A program made the position numbers and the translations under genes. The notes under the pieces are model-generated. The model saw only the letters and a list, made by a program, of their open reading frames with translations, did not search any database and was not told where the DNA came from. From Dechloromonas aromatica (nom. nud.) (lineage in GTDB: Bacteria > Pseudomonadota > Gammaproteobacteria > Burkholderiales > Rhodocyclaceae), in assembly GCA_017848965.1 (NCBI GenBank), contig JAFIHA010000052.1, forward strand, positions 83,470 through 147,469: DNA of 64,000 nt. Reading direction: 5' to 3'. Positions 25,662 to 34,225 of the stretch are shown here, in pieces; the first letter of the stretch is position 1, and each line of letters begins with the position of its first letter.

Positions 25662-28352
25662 CTATTCTCCCTTGCCGATCGCCCAGACCAGTTCCGCCTG
25701 ACCCAGGTGGCGGCGCAGCGCGGCATTGACCCGTTCCCGGGTGAGCGCGGCAATGCCCGCGTCGCGCGCGGCTTCCCAGGCGCCGTCGCGGCCGGTCAGT
25801 TGCGCGTGGAGCAGGCGCAGGCTGTAGCTGCCTTCGGACTGGAGCGATTGGCGTCTTTGCTCCTGCCAGTTGCGGATGCCCGCGTCGACTTCGGCGGTGG
25901 AGAAGCCTTCCGCCAGCGCTCGGGCCAGTTCCTCGCGGAGAATGTCGCGGGCTTTTTCGGCCTGCTCGCTGGCGACGCTGGCCTCGATCGTCAGGCCGGC
26001 GCGGGCGTCGAAAGCGCTGGCGGAGAGCGAGGCGCTGACACTGTAGGCGAGTCCTTCCTGTTCGCGCAGGCGAACGCGCAAGCGGCTGGCCGCGTCGCCG
26101 CCGAGCAGACGCACGGCCAGTGCCAGGGGGAGGTAGTCGTCGGCGTCGTCGCGCAGCGGCAGCATGGCCCGGCCGGTAATGTCGGCATTGGGAAAGCGGG
26201 GCAAGGCGACGACGATGTCGCGGGTGTCGATCCGCTCCGGGGCGGTCGGGCTGGCGATCCTCTCGTAGGGGACTGTGGCTTTCGGCAAGGACTGCAGGGC
26301 TTGCCAGAAACCGCGTACCTCGTCTTCGCCGAGGTCGCCGACCACGCCGATGCGCAGGTTCGAGCGACCGCCGAAATCGCTGCTGCAGCGGCGCACGTCG
26401 TCGAGGGTCACGGCCTGCAATTCACGCTTTTGCTCGTCCAGCGGGCGGGGGCGGGCGGGGTGTCGGGCGGGGTAGTTGTCGAAGCGCAGGGCAAGCTGCT
26501 TGGCCGCCAGCGCGGCGGGCTGCCGCGCGGCCGTTTCGAGCCTGGCGATCGCCGCCGCCTTGTCGCGTTCGAAGGCAGCTGCCGGCAGGTTGGGCGCGCG
26601 GCGCACGGTCAGCAGCAGTTCGAGCGCCGGAGCGAGGTTTTCCGGCGGCGCCTGCAGGCTGATCCAGCCCAGGCTATGGCTGACCCGGGCCTGCAGGATT
26701 TCGAGCCGGCGACGCAGTTCGGCGCGGTCGATGCCGCCGCCCCCCTCGGCCAATAGACTGCTGGCGAACTGGCAGGCGGTCAGGCGGTCGCGCAAGGCGT
26801 CGATATTGCCGAAATCGTTGGCAATGGTCAGCCAGGCCATGCCGTCCTGGGTCCGCCGGGAAATCAGCGATGCCGTCGCCGACGGATCGTCGAGCGGGAT
26901 TTTCTGGATGGCGGCGGCGAGTGCTGCGGTCGACTGCGGCAAGGGGTCGATTTTCAGCGTCGGTGCCGGCCAGTCGCGCTCGCCGATCAGTCGTTGTGGG
27001 TCTTCCGGCGCCGGCGGCGCCGGCATGCGCGCCGGCTGACCATGGTGGAGCAGGACTTCGGCCGGGGCGACGCCGGCGATCCAGTGGCGCAGCGCGGCGT
27101 TGATTTCGTCCTGGGTCAGCTCACTGATGATGTCTTGCTCGACGAAGGACAGGCGCCAGTCGCCGGCGACCTCGGCGGCCGAGAGCCGGTTGGCGGTGGC
27201 TTCCGGCGCCAGGCGGGCACGCGCCAGACGGCGCAGGTGCGCGCTCCGCACGCGTTGCAGTTGGGCGGCGTCGATCCCGTCGCGGGCGAATTTCCCGACG
27301 GCTTCGCGCAGCGCGGCGGCCAGGCTGGCCGCGTCGGCATCCTTGCCATGCGCCGCGTTGGCGACCAGCAGGGCGTACTCGGGGCGCGCCTGCACGGCGC
27401 AGGCGACACCGAGCGCCAGCTTCTGCTCATCGACCAGGCTGCGCCGCAGGCTGCCCCAGCTATCGGCGCACAGGGCCGGCAGGGCCAGCCCGACGGCGAG
27501 CGTCTGGCGGTCGCTGCTGCCGGGCAGCAACCAGGCCGCAGCAGCCACGGTGCTGCCGCTTTCCCGGTAGATTTCGGCGCGCTGCTGCAGACGGTCGGGG
27601 TCTTCGCGCGTCCAGGTGGTCGGCGGCGGAGCGGCCGGGTTTTTTGCCTCGGCGAACAGTTGACCGCTGAGTTCGAGAACGCGGGCGGCGTCGAACTTTC
27701 CGGTCACGATCAGGGCGGCGTTGTCGGGCCGGTAGTGGCGGCGGTGGAAGGCCTGCAATGCGCTGAAGGGGGCGTTTTCGATGTCGCTGCGGGCGCCGAT
27801 CGTCGGCCGTCCATAGCCGTGCCAGAAGAAGCTCTGGCGCTGCAGGGCGCGGGAAATCAGGCTGGCGGGATCGTTGTCGTGGCGTTCGAGTTCGTTGCGG
27901 ACGACGGTCATTTCGCTGGCCAGGTCGGCGGCGCTGAAGGTCGGGCGCAGGAAGCGGTCGGCTTCGATGCGGATCGCCTCGTCGATCTTGTCGGGGTCGG
28001 CGCGCACGGTCGCGAAGAAATTGGTGCGATCGGTATTGGTCGTGCCGTTCCAGGTCGCGCCAAGTGCCGTCAGTTCGCGCTTGAGGTCGGGGCGCCGGCC
28101 GGCGCCCTTGAACAGCATGTGTTCGAGCAGATGCGCCATGCCGGTCTCGCCGTAGCCCTCGTGCTTGCTGCCGGTCTTGACCAGCAGTTCGATGCGTGTC
28201 GTCGCGGCGTCGGGAAAGGGCGCCAGGATCAGGCGGAAACCGTTGGCGAGCCGGTACGAGGAAAAGCCGCCGGCACTGGCTTCGGGCTGCCAGGGCGTGG
28301 CGGCGGCGAGCGCCGGCAACAGGGCGAGGGTGAGGAAAACAAGGCGGCGCAT
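25662..28352 (-). CDS. Periplasmic M16 zinc peptidase (PqqL/FusC-like architecture)
   Basis: This 896-residue protein with a signal peptide (M-R-R-L-V-F-L-T-L-A-L-L-P) contains two M16 halves. The catalytic inverted zinc motif is H-L-L-E-H-M-L-F-K-G near residue 75, with a downstream Glu (E-M-T-V-V-R-N-E-L). The second half lacks the zinc motif, as is normal. The length and periplasmic location match PqqL and FusC, M16 proteases that degrade imported iron-containing proteins. It is the last gene of a receptor-peroxidase-protease operon and overlaps the peroxidase stop by one base (TGATG). Fus-like function is inferred from architecture and neighbours. Confidence 0.9.
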   Translation of the reverse strand: MRRLVFLTLALLPALAAATPWQPEASAGGFSSYRLANGFRLILAPFPDAATTRIELLVKTGSKHEGYGETGMAHLLEHMLFKGAGRRPDLKRELTALGATWNGTTNTDRTNFFATVRADPDKIDEAIRIEADRFLRPTFSAADLASEMTVVRNELERHDNDPASLISRALQRQSFFWHGYGRPTIGARSDIENAPFSALQAFHRRHYRPDNAALIVTGKFDAARVLELSGQLFAEAKNPAAPPPTTWTREDPDRLQQRAEIYRESGSTVAAAAWLLPGSSDRQTLAVGLALPALCADSWGSLRRSLVDEQKLALGVACAVQARPEYALLVANAAHGKDADAASLAAALREAVGKFARDGIDAAQLQRVRSAHLRRLARARLAPEATANRLSAAEVAGDWRLSFVEQDIISELTQDEINAALRHWIAGVAPAEVLLHHGQPARMPAPPAPEDPQRLIGERDWPAPTLKIDPLPQSTAALAAAIQKIPLDDPSATASLISRRTQDGMAWLTIANDFGNIDALRDRLTACQFASSLLAEGGGGIDRAELRRRLEILQARVSHSLGWISLQAPPENLAPALELLLTVRRAPNLPAAAFERDKAAAIARLETAARQPAALAAKQLALRFDNYPARHPARPRPLDEQKRELQAVTLDDVRRCSSDFGGRSNLRIGVVGDLGEDEVRGFWQALQSLPKATVPYERIASPTAPERIDTRDIVVALPRFPNADITGRAMLPLRDDADDYLPLALAVRLLGGDAASRLRVRLREQEGLAYSVSASLSASAFDARAGLTIEASVASEQAEKARDILREELARALAEGFSTAEVDAGIRNWQEQRRQSLQSEGSYSLRLLHAQLTGRDGAWEAARDAGIAALTRERVNAALRRHLGQAELVWAIGKGE

Positions 28353-29440
28353 CACAGGGTCTTCAGGAAAGCCTCGAGCGCCTGCAATTCGCGTTCGTCG
28401 AGATTCAGGGTTTTGATCAGTGTCGAGGTGACCGGGAAACGCGGGTCGCTGGCTTGAGCCGCATTGGCCGGCTTGGGGTGGAACATGCCGTTGTTGTACA
28501 TGTTGATGATGCCGCGCAGCGAACGGAACAGGCCGTTGTGCATCCACGGGCCGCTGCGCGAGATGTTGCGCAGTGTCGGCGTGCGGAACTTGCCGACATC
28601 CTCGTTGCGGCCGGTCACGTTGTAGCGGCCGAGATCCTCGTACTTGCGGCCGAAATAGCTCAGGCCGAGGTTGTGGAACTCGTTGTCGTTCAGCGCCGGG
28701 CCGTTGTGGCAGGTCATGCAGCGAGCCTTGGTACGGAACAGGTGAAGGCCGAGCAGTTGCTGGTCGTCGAAGGCTGTGCTGTCGCCTGCGAGGAAGGCAT
28801 CGAAGGCGGTGCGCGCCGGAACGAGCGTCCGTTGATAGGCGGCGAGGGCGGTCTGGATGCGTGCCAGCGTCACCTCGCGGTCGCCCCAGGCGGCCGTGAA
28901 TTCCTCCGCGTAGCCGGGAATCGCCGCCAGTCTGGCCGGCAGTTCCTTGAGGTCCATCGCCATCTCGGCCGGGTCGGCGATCGGACCGAGCGCCTGGTCT
29001 TCCAGCGTCGGCGCACGGCCGTCCCAGAACAGGCGGTTTGCGCTGGCGACCCCGACCAGTGCCGGTGCGTTGCGCCGTCCTTTACGCCCTGCGTGGCCCG
29101 GCGTCACCGCCAGGGTGTCGGCGTAGGCATGTTCCGGGCGATGGCAGGAGGCGCAGGCGATCTTGCCGGAAGCGGACAGCGCCGGGTCGAAGAACAGCCG
29201 GATGCCCAGCTTGAGCAGCGGGTAGGGGACGGTGGATGGCAGGTCCGGGGTTGTCGCCGGCGCCATTTCGCGCCAGCGCACCTGGCCTTCGACGGTCGGC
29301 GCCGGCCACTGGGCGAGCGGTCTGGCGTAGGCCTGGCGCAGGCAGGCCGGAGTGCTGTCGTCCGAAATCTGCGAGCAGTCATCGGCGGCCTGCAGCAGAA
29401 GGGGAAATACGGCGAAGAGGAGGGGAAGCAGAGGTTTCAT
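28352..29440 (-). CDS. Di-haem cytochrome c peroxidase/MauG family protein
   Basis: This 362-residue periplasmic protein has a signal peptide and two haem-binding motifs, C-A-S-C-H near residue 99 and C-M-T-C-H near residue 245. The segment P-A-L-x-x-V-A-S-A-N-R-L-F-W-D-G-R is a family signature. R-T-P-T-L-R-N-I-S and M-H-N-G-L-F-R-S-L complete the fold. It either reduces peroxide or carries out MauG/MbnH-like oxidation of a partner. Being between an STN receptor and an M16 protease, it could modify or release a haem- or iron-bearing substrate (inference). Confidence 0.92.
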   Translation of the reverse strand: MKPLLPLLFAVFPLLLQAADDCSQISDDSTPACLRQAYARPLAQWPAPTVEGQVRWREMAPATTPDLPSTVPYPLLKLGIRLFFDPALSASGKIACASCHRPEHAYADTLAVTPGHAGRKGRRNAPALVGVASANRLFWDGRAPTLEDQALGPIADPAEMAMDLKELPARLAAIPGYAEEFTAAWGDREVTLARIQTALAAYQRTLVPARTAFDAFLAGDSTAFDDQQLLGLHLFRTKARCMTCHNGPALNDNEFHNLGLSYFGRKYEDLGRYNVTGRNEDVGKFRTPTLRNISRSGPWMHNGLFRSLRGIINMYNNGMFHPKPANAAQASDPRFPVTSTLIKTLNLDERELQALEAFLKTL

Positions 29441-29501
29441 GGCATCTCTTGGCAAAGGACGCCGGAGACAGGCTCCGGCGTCGGCGGTATGGCCTCAGGC
29501 G

Positions 29502-32336
29502 TCAGAAGCGGTAACCGACTTCGAGCCAGAACTGGCGGCCGACTTCGTACGTCTTGAAGCCGCTGGCGGAAACATTGCTGATTTCGGCGACCGACGCCTT
29601 GTCGAGGACATTGAACACGTCGAGGTTGACGAAGAAGGCCTGCTGGCGGGTGGTCGGGAATTCCCAGCCGAGGCGGATATCCCAGGTCAGGGCGTGGTTG
29701 AACTTGCGTTTCTCCCAGACGGCGATCTGTTCGCCCTGGTGATAGACCCCGGAGCTGCTGGCCGAAGCCGTCTGCGCCACCCGGCTGTAGGCCGCCCGGT
29801 AGCGCAGGAAGTTGGTCCACGTCAGCTGCCATTGGGGGATGCGGGTGACGCTGGAGAGGCGCAGGCTCCACGGACGATTGTAGTTGTCGGCCGGTCGCGA
29901 GGCGTAGCGGATGACCTTGCCGTCATACTGGATGTAGGGGTTGGTGATGTAGAAGTCGGTTTCCGAACTGATGTAATCCGGTGCGTTGCGTTTGCTGTCG
30001 CGCCAGTCGAGAACCAGCTGGCCGGTAGTCTGGGTGCCGAACCAGTTCAGGGTGTCGAGCGGGGAAACCGTCAGCGTGACGATGTCGGTATCGCTCTTGC
30101 CACCGTTGGTGTAGGTGGTATAGCTGTCCGACAGCGTCGGGTCGGTCGAGGGCTGGTCGAGGGTCGTGCCGCTGACTTCGAGCACCTGGTCGCGTCCCTT
30201 GCGGTTGACATATTTCAGGTCAAACGTGAAGCGCTGCCAGCGCTGCTCGATGCCGAGCATCAGTTCGTCGTCGTAGGGGATGTCCAGCTCGCTGAACTTG
30301 ACCAGGTTGGTGGCCTGGGTGCCGACCGTCCAGTCACTGTTTACCGTGTTCCGGACTTCGCCGTTGTAGCGCAACTGGTTACGCCCCTCGCGCAGGCGCC
30401 AGCTGGTGATGTTGCGGCCGTAGTAACGGTTGGCGCCGGCATGCAGTACCGTGTTGCGGTTGCCGAAGAGATCGTACTGGGCGGCCAGGCGGGGCGACCA
30501 GGTGGTCTTGTTCATGTAGTTGTCGCTATCGACGCGCAAGCCGGGGCGCAAGGTGAATCTACCGGCTTCGATCTCGTCCTGTATCCAGGCGCCCCACTGC
30601 GTGGTCGTGAAGTCGAAATCGCCGGTCGTGAAGCGGGTGCGCCGGCTGAGCAACTGCCCCGGCCAGTTGCCGTTTTCGGTCGTGCCCATGGCGCAGGCGT
30701 CGACCGTGACGCCGCTGCTGTTGGTGCAGGTCGTTGTCGAGACCGGCGTGGTGTAGGTGCTGTTTTCGGTCAGCCGCTCGTAACGGACATACTGCTGCAT
30801 GAGCTCCATCCCGGTCTGCAGCCGGTGGCTGGCACCCAGTAGCGAGAACGCGTTCCAGTCTGCATTGACGCGGTATTGCCAGGTTTCCTGCTGCTGTTCG
30901 ACGTCACCGTAGCCTCCTTCCAGACTGCTGGCGGCAGAGGTTCCCCAGTCCTTGCTGGTCGACCGTCGCCAGGCGTAGTAGTCGTCGAAATCGGAATCGC
31001 GCGACTGGTCGAGCCGGCTCCAGGCCAGGTTGTGCTCGACCCGGGCGAGATCGCCGTCCCAGCGCCCCTTGAGGTTGAACTGCAAGCCGCCGGTCTGGGT
31101 CTCGAAGGCCGAGTTGGCGATGTTGCCGCGCCAGTAGGTGTTGTTTTCCGGCGCATAGGTCAGGCCGGATTCGATTTGCAGCCGGCTGACCGGTTTCCAG
31201 AAAGCCTTGACGAAATAGTTGTCGATAGAGCGTTCCTGGTCGCGCTTCTGCAGTCCCATCGCCGCGACATTGTTCGACGAGTAGAAGCTGGTCGGGATGG
31301 TCGAGCGTTTCTGGCTGAAGTTGGCGAGCAGCCCGAAGTTGTCCGTCAAATGCCCTTCCAGGGTGCCGCGCAGGATCGTCTTGTCGAATTCCGGCTGGTC
31401 GAAGTGGGACGAGGAGTTCTCGAAGTTTTCCGCCTGTTGTGGGTCGATGTGGTACTTGGTCCACGCGGAACGGGTGGTCTGGTAGGAAATCTTGCCGTGT
31501 ACTTCCTTGCTCGGCTTGCGCGTGCTGGCCTCGATCACACCGCCGTTGAAACGGCCGTAGGCGGCGGGAACGTTACTGTCGTAGACGACGATGCTGTCGA
31601 GCAGGTCGGTGTCCAGGGCCAGCCCCTGGCTTTGTCCGGGAACGTCGGAGAGCGAGTTGATGCGGCTCTCGGTGCGCTCGCCCGGGTCGATGTCGTTGTT
31701 GATGTTGGCGCCATCGACGATGAAGGCGTTCTGGTAGTACTTGGCACCGTTGATGCTGATGTCGGCCGGCGAGATTTCGCCCGGCGTCTTGCTGCTCATT
31801 TGCGTGTTGCTGAACTGGACGTTGGGGTGGAGCTTGAGCAGGCTGGTGATGTCGCCGTTGCCGGCCGGCATGGCCTCGATCGTCCGGCGCTTGATGGCGG
31901 TCGTGCCCATGGGGTCGCGTTGATCCACGACGATCACGGGCGAGAGCCGGGTTTCGCTGCGATTGCCGCCGCCGGACTCCTTGGGCAGTTCGACCAGGAG
32001 GTAGCCCGACGCGGTGCGGGCAATGCCGTAGCCGGTGTCGTGCAGCAGGATGGCGAAGCCGGCGTCGATCGCGTAGCTGCCGTGCAGACCCTGGCTGCGC
32101 AGTCCCTTCAGCTTGTCGGCATCGATCACCAGGGCAACCCCGGCCTGCAGGGCAAAGCGGTTGAGCGCGGTGTCGAGCGGTCCGGCCGGGATGTCGTAAT
32201 GACGCGTGGCCTGTGCGTGCGCCAGCGATGGCATGACCGCAGTCAGGCTGCCGGCAAGGGCCAGGTGGGTGATGAAGATCAGCGGCTTGAGGTGGGTGCG
32301 CAGGCGGCCGGGCGGGGCGGTACGGGGCAGGTCCAT
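29502..32336 (-). CDS. TonB-dependent transducer with N-terminal STN signalling domain
   Basis: This 944-residue outer-membrane receptor has a signal peptide and then a secretin/TonB N-terminal domain at about residues 43-120 (Y-D-I-P-A-G-P-L-D-T-A-L-N-R-F-A, ending Y-L-L-V-E-L). Such domains contact FecR-type anti-sigma factors. The plug is atypical (I-S-I-N-G-A-K-Y-Y-Q-N-A-F-I-V-D-G-A-N) and the barrel is large, suggesting a bulky ligand. The C-terminus is V-G-Y-R-F. fecI and fecR lie directly upstream and a peroxidase and protease downstream. The ligand is unknown. Confidence 0.9.
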   Translation of the reverse strand: MDLPRTAPPGRLRTHLKPLIFITHLALAGSLTAVMPSLAHAQATRHYDIPAGPLDTALNRFALQAGVALVIDADKLKGLRSQGLHGSYAIDAGFAILLHDTGYGIARTASGYLLVELPKESGGGNRSETRLSPVIVVDQRDPMGTTAIKRRTIEAMPAGNGDITSLLKLHPNVQFSNTQMSSKTPGEISPADISINGAKYYQNAFIVDGANINNDIDPGERTESRINSLSDVPGQSQGLALDTDLLDSIVVYDSNVPAAYGRFNGGVIEASTRKPSKEVHGKISYQTTRSAWTKYHIDPQQAENFENSSSHFDQPEFDKTILRGTLEGHLTDNFGLLANFSQKRSTIPTSFYSSNNVAAMGLQKRDQERSIDNYFVKAFWKPVSRLQIESGLTYAPENNTYWRGNIANSAFETQTGGLQFNLKGRWDGDLARVEHNLAWSRLDQSRDSDFDDYYAWRRSTSKDWGTSAASSLEGGYGDVEQQQETWQYRVNADWNAFSLLGASHRLQTGMELMQQYVRYERLTENSTYTTPVSTTTCTNSSGVTVDACAMGTTENGNWPGQLLSRRTRFTTGDFDFTTTQWGAWIQDEIEAGRFTLRPGLRVDSDNYMNKTTWSPRLAAQYDLFGNRNTVLHAGANRYYGRNITSWRLREGRNQLRYNGEVRNTVNSDWTVGTQATNLVKFSELDIPYDDELMLGIEQRWQRFTFDLKYVNRKGRDQVLEVSGTTLDQPSTDPTLSDSYTTYTNGGKSDTDIVTLTVSPLDTLNWFGTQTTGQLVLDWRDSKRNAPDYISSETDFYITNPYIQYDGKVIRYASRPADNYNRPWSLRLSSVTRIPQWQLTWTNFLRYRAAYSRVAQTASASSSGVYHQGEQIAVWEKRKFNHALTWDIRLGWEFPTTRQQAFFVNLDVFNVLDKASVAEISNVSASGFKTYEVGRQFWLEVGYRF

Positions 32337-32393
32337 GGTTGGCGAGTTCCTTTCAGATTGGCGAGCCCTGACGGGCAGGGACGAGCACCGGAA

Positions 32394-32430
32394 CTGGCTG
32401 GAGCATGTATTGCGAAAACTGCCTGGCTAC
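32394..32430 (-). other. CCAGCC element 3 (leader of the STN receptor)
   Basis: On the sense strand GTAGCCAGGC is followed after about 20 bases by CCAGCCAG, 58-94 bp upstream of the receptor ATG. The spacing is wider than in the other copies, so this is a weak member. Confidence 0.3.
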
Positions 32431-32495
32431 CCAATCTCGTCTTTCATGAGCATTGACGGGCGAAAACGGAAAAGCGGAACCGCCGCAGCGGAAAA

Positions 32496-33485
32496 TCAGT
32501 GTGCTTCGGCGCGGTCGATCGTGACGAAGTAGGGAGAAAAGCGCCGGATGCGCAGGGCGGGGAAGTTGTTGGCCAGCAATTGCAGCGCCCGGTCGGTGTC
32601 GTTCAGCGGCAGGACGGCGGAGACGTGCAGGCTGGCGACGGCCTCCCGGTCGTAGCGGATCAGGCCGGAGCGGTTGCGGGCGAGTTGCTCGAGGACTTCG
32701 TCCAGCGGGCGGTCGCGGACCACCAGCTGCCGCTGGCGCCAGGCATCTTCCAGCAGCGGGCCATCGATGCTGGCCAGCCTTGCCCCGCCATCTGCCGCAA
32801 AGCGCAGGCTTTGCCCGGCTTCGACGACGATGGGCCGGTCGCTGCCGACGACGCTGACCGCGACGCGTGATTCGAGCATTTCGAGCACGGTTTCGTCGGC
32901 GTAGCGGTTGACCAGGAAACGCGTGCCGAGGGCACGGATGCTGCCGTGGGGCGTGGCAACGATGAAGGGGCGGCCGTCGTGGGCCACGTCGACCAGAATC
33001 TGGCCACGCAGGAGGGTGACGGTGCGGGTTTTTGCATCGAATTGCAGGTCGACCGCAGCGCTGCCGCCCAGGGCCAGGCGGCTGCCATCGGCGAGCGTCG
33101 TGCTCTGCCATTCGCCGCTGCCGGTGTGCAGGTCAGCCAGCAGGCTGCTTGCCGGTGTCGTCTGCAATGCCAGCCAGCCGGGCAGCAGCAGGGCGGCGAG
33201 CAAGGCAAGGCGGGCGGCAAGGCGGCGAGCGGGGCGGGGCGTACTTTGGCGGGCGGCAAGAATGGCCTGGCGGGCGGGCGAGCGGCTTCCATCCTGGCGG
33301 AAAGCGGCGAGTTGGCCGACCAGCTTTTCGAGCCGGGCAGCGGCTTCCGCGTGGCGGGGATCGGCTGCCTTCCAGGCGAGGAAGCTTTGCTCGGCCTGCC
33401 GTCTTTCTTCGGCATCGTCGCTGCTCAGCCGGACGATCCACGCGGCCGCCTGTTCGCTTGCCGTCGTGCAGGGTGAGGGTTTCAT
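32496..33485 (-). CDS. fecR: FecR-type anti-sigma factor / regulator
   Basis: This 329-residue protein has a cytosolic N-terminal domain (A-A-A-W-I-V-R-L-S-S, then F-L-A-W-K-A-A-D-P-R-H), one transmembrane helix at about residues 90-110 and a periplasmic FecR domain. The latter shows L-A-D-G-S-R-L-A-L-G, R-G-Q-I-L-V-D-V-A-H and T-P-H-G-S-I-R-A-L-G-T-R-F. It relays occupancy of the STN receptor to FecI. The ATG at 33485 overlaps the sigma-factor stop (ATGA). Confidence 0.94.
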   Translation of the reverse strand: MKPSPCTTASEQAAAWIVRLSSDDAEERRQAEQSFLAWKAADPRHAEAAARLEKLVGQLAAFRQDGSRSPARQAILAARQSTPRPARRLAARLALLAALLLPGWLALQTTPASSLLADLHTGSGEWQSTTLADGSRLALGGSAAVDLQFDAKTRTVTLLRGQILVDVAHDGRPFIVATPHGSIRALGTRFLVNRYADETVLEMLESRVAVSVVGSDRPIVVEAGQSLRFAADGGARLASIDGPLLEDAWRQRQLVVRDRPLDEVLEQLARNRSGLIRYDREAVASLHVSAVLPLNDTDRALQLLANNFPALRIRRFSPYFVTIDRAEAH

Positions 33486-34009
33486 GCGGCGGACTGAAGG
33501 TCGCAGGCGAGCAGGCACTGGACCAGATACTTGCGGACCATGCGTGGGCTGACGTCGAGCCGGCAGGCCACCTCGGCATGCGTCATGCCGTCGAGGTAGT
33601 GCAGCAGGAAAGCCTCGCCAGCCCGCACCGGCACACGGTCGAGGGCGTTGGCAATCTGCATCAGGGCCTGAACCGCGATCAGGGTTTCCTCGGGCGAGGG
33701 AAAGCTGTGCCGGGTGTCGGCCACCGCCGAAAGCTCGGCCAGGTAGGCCTGCTCAAGCGCTTTTCTCCGCGCCCGGTCGATGATCAGCCGGTTGGCGGTT
33801 GTGGTCAGGTAGGCGCGCGGCTCGCAGATCGCCGGCAAGGCGTCGCGGGCGCCGAGAATGCGCAGGAAGGTGTCCTGCGCGAGATCGGCAGCCTGCTCCG
33901 GACAGCCCAGTTTGCGTCGCAGCCAGCCGGACAGCCAGCCATGATGGCTGGCGTACAGGTCGTGCAACGGGTCGGGGCTGGCGGTGCAGCTCACTGCGGG
34001 GCGATCCAT
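33482..34009 (-). CDS. fecI: FecI-like ECF sigma factor
   Basis: This 175-residue ECF sigma factor has region 2 (L-A-Q-D-T-F-L-R-I-L, then P-R-A-Y-L-T-T-T-A-N-R-L) and region 4 (F-L-L-H-Y-L-D-G-M-T-H-A-E-V-A, then S-P-R-M-V-R-K-Y). These are typical of iron-starvation FecI proteins. The ATG at 34009 lies inside the 3' end of feoC (19-bp overlap), tying the signalling genes to the Feo operon. Its expected target is the promoter of the STN receptor. Confidence 0.94.
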   Translation of the reverse strand: MDRPAVSCTASPDPLHDLYASHHGWLSGWLRRKLGCPEQAADLAQDTFLRILGARDALPAICEPRAYLTTTANRLIIDRARRKALEQAYLAELSAVADTRHSFPSPEETLIAVQALMQIANALDRVPVRAGEAFLLHYLDGMTHAEVACRLDVSPRMVRKYLVQCLLACDLQSAA

Positions 34010-34224
34010 TCGAAGATTTCGATCGTGTCCGGCGGGCATTTGCTGCATCCGCCGCCACAGGCGGTGCCGCCCGGCAACTGACGGACGCGGCCCTTGCGGC
34101 GCAGCAGTTCGAGCATGCCGCGCAACGCTTCCGGTGCGGTGTCGAGCGATTCGGCCAGGTCGCGCAGGCTGGCGCGGTGTTGCTCGCGCAACACCTGTTC
34201 GACCCGGGACAGAATCGTCGCCAT
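33991..34224 (-). CDS. feoC: FeoC-like winged-helix protein
   Basis: This 77-residue protein has a small winged helix (L-R-D-L-A-E-S-L-D-T-A-P-E-A-L-R) followed by a cysteine cluster C-G-G-G-C-S-K-C that can hold an iron-sulfur cluster. It sits 1 bp after feoB, as feoC does in enterobacteria. FeoC is proposed to control FeoB stability or feo transcription. Its 3' end overlaps the fecI start. Confidence 0.9.
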   Translation of the reverse strand: MATILSRVEQVLREQHRASLRDLAESLDTAPEALRGMLELLRRKGRVRQLPGGTACGGGCSKCPPDTIEIFEWIAPQ

Positions 34225-34225
34225 C

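Noticed and set aside
26994-28457. Long open frame antisense to the M16 peptidase
   Set aside because: It is a shadow of the peptidase reading frame, with no start context and no motifs.
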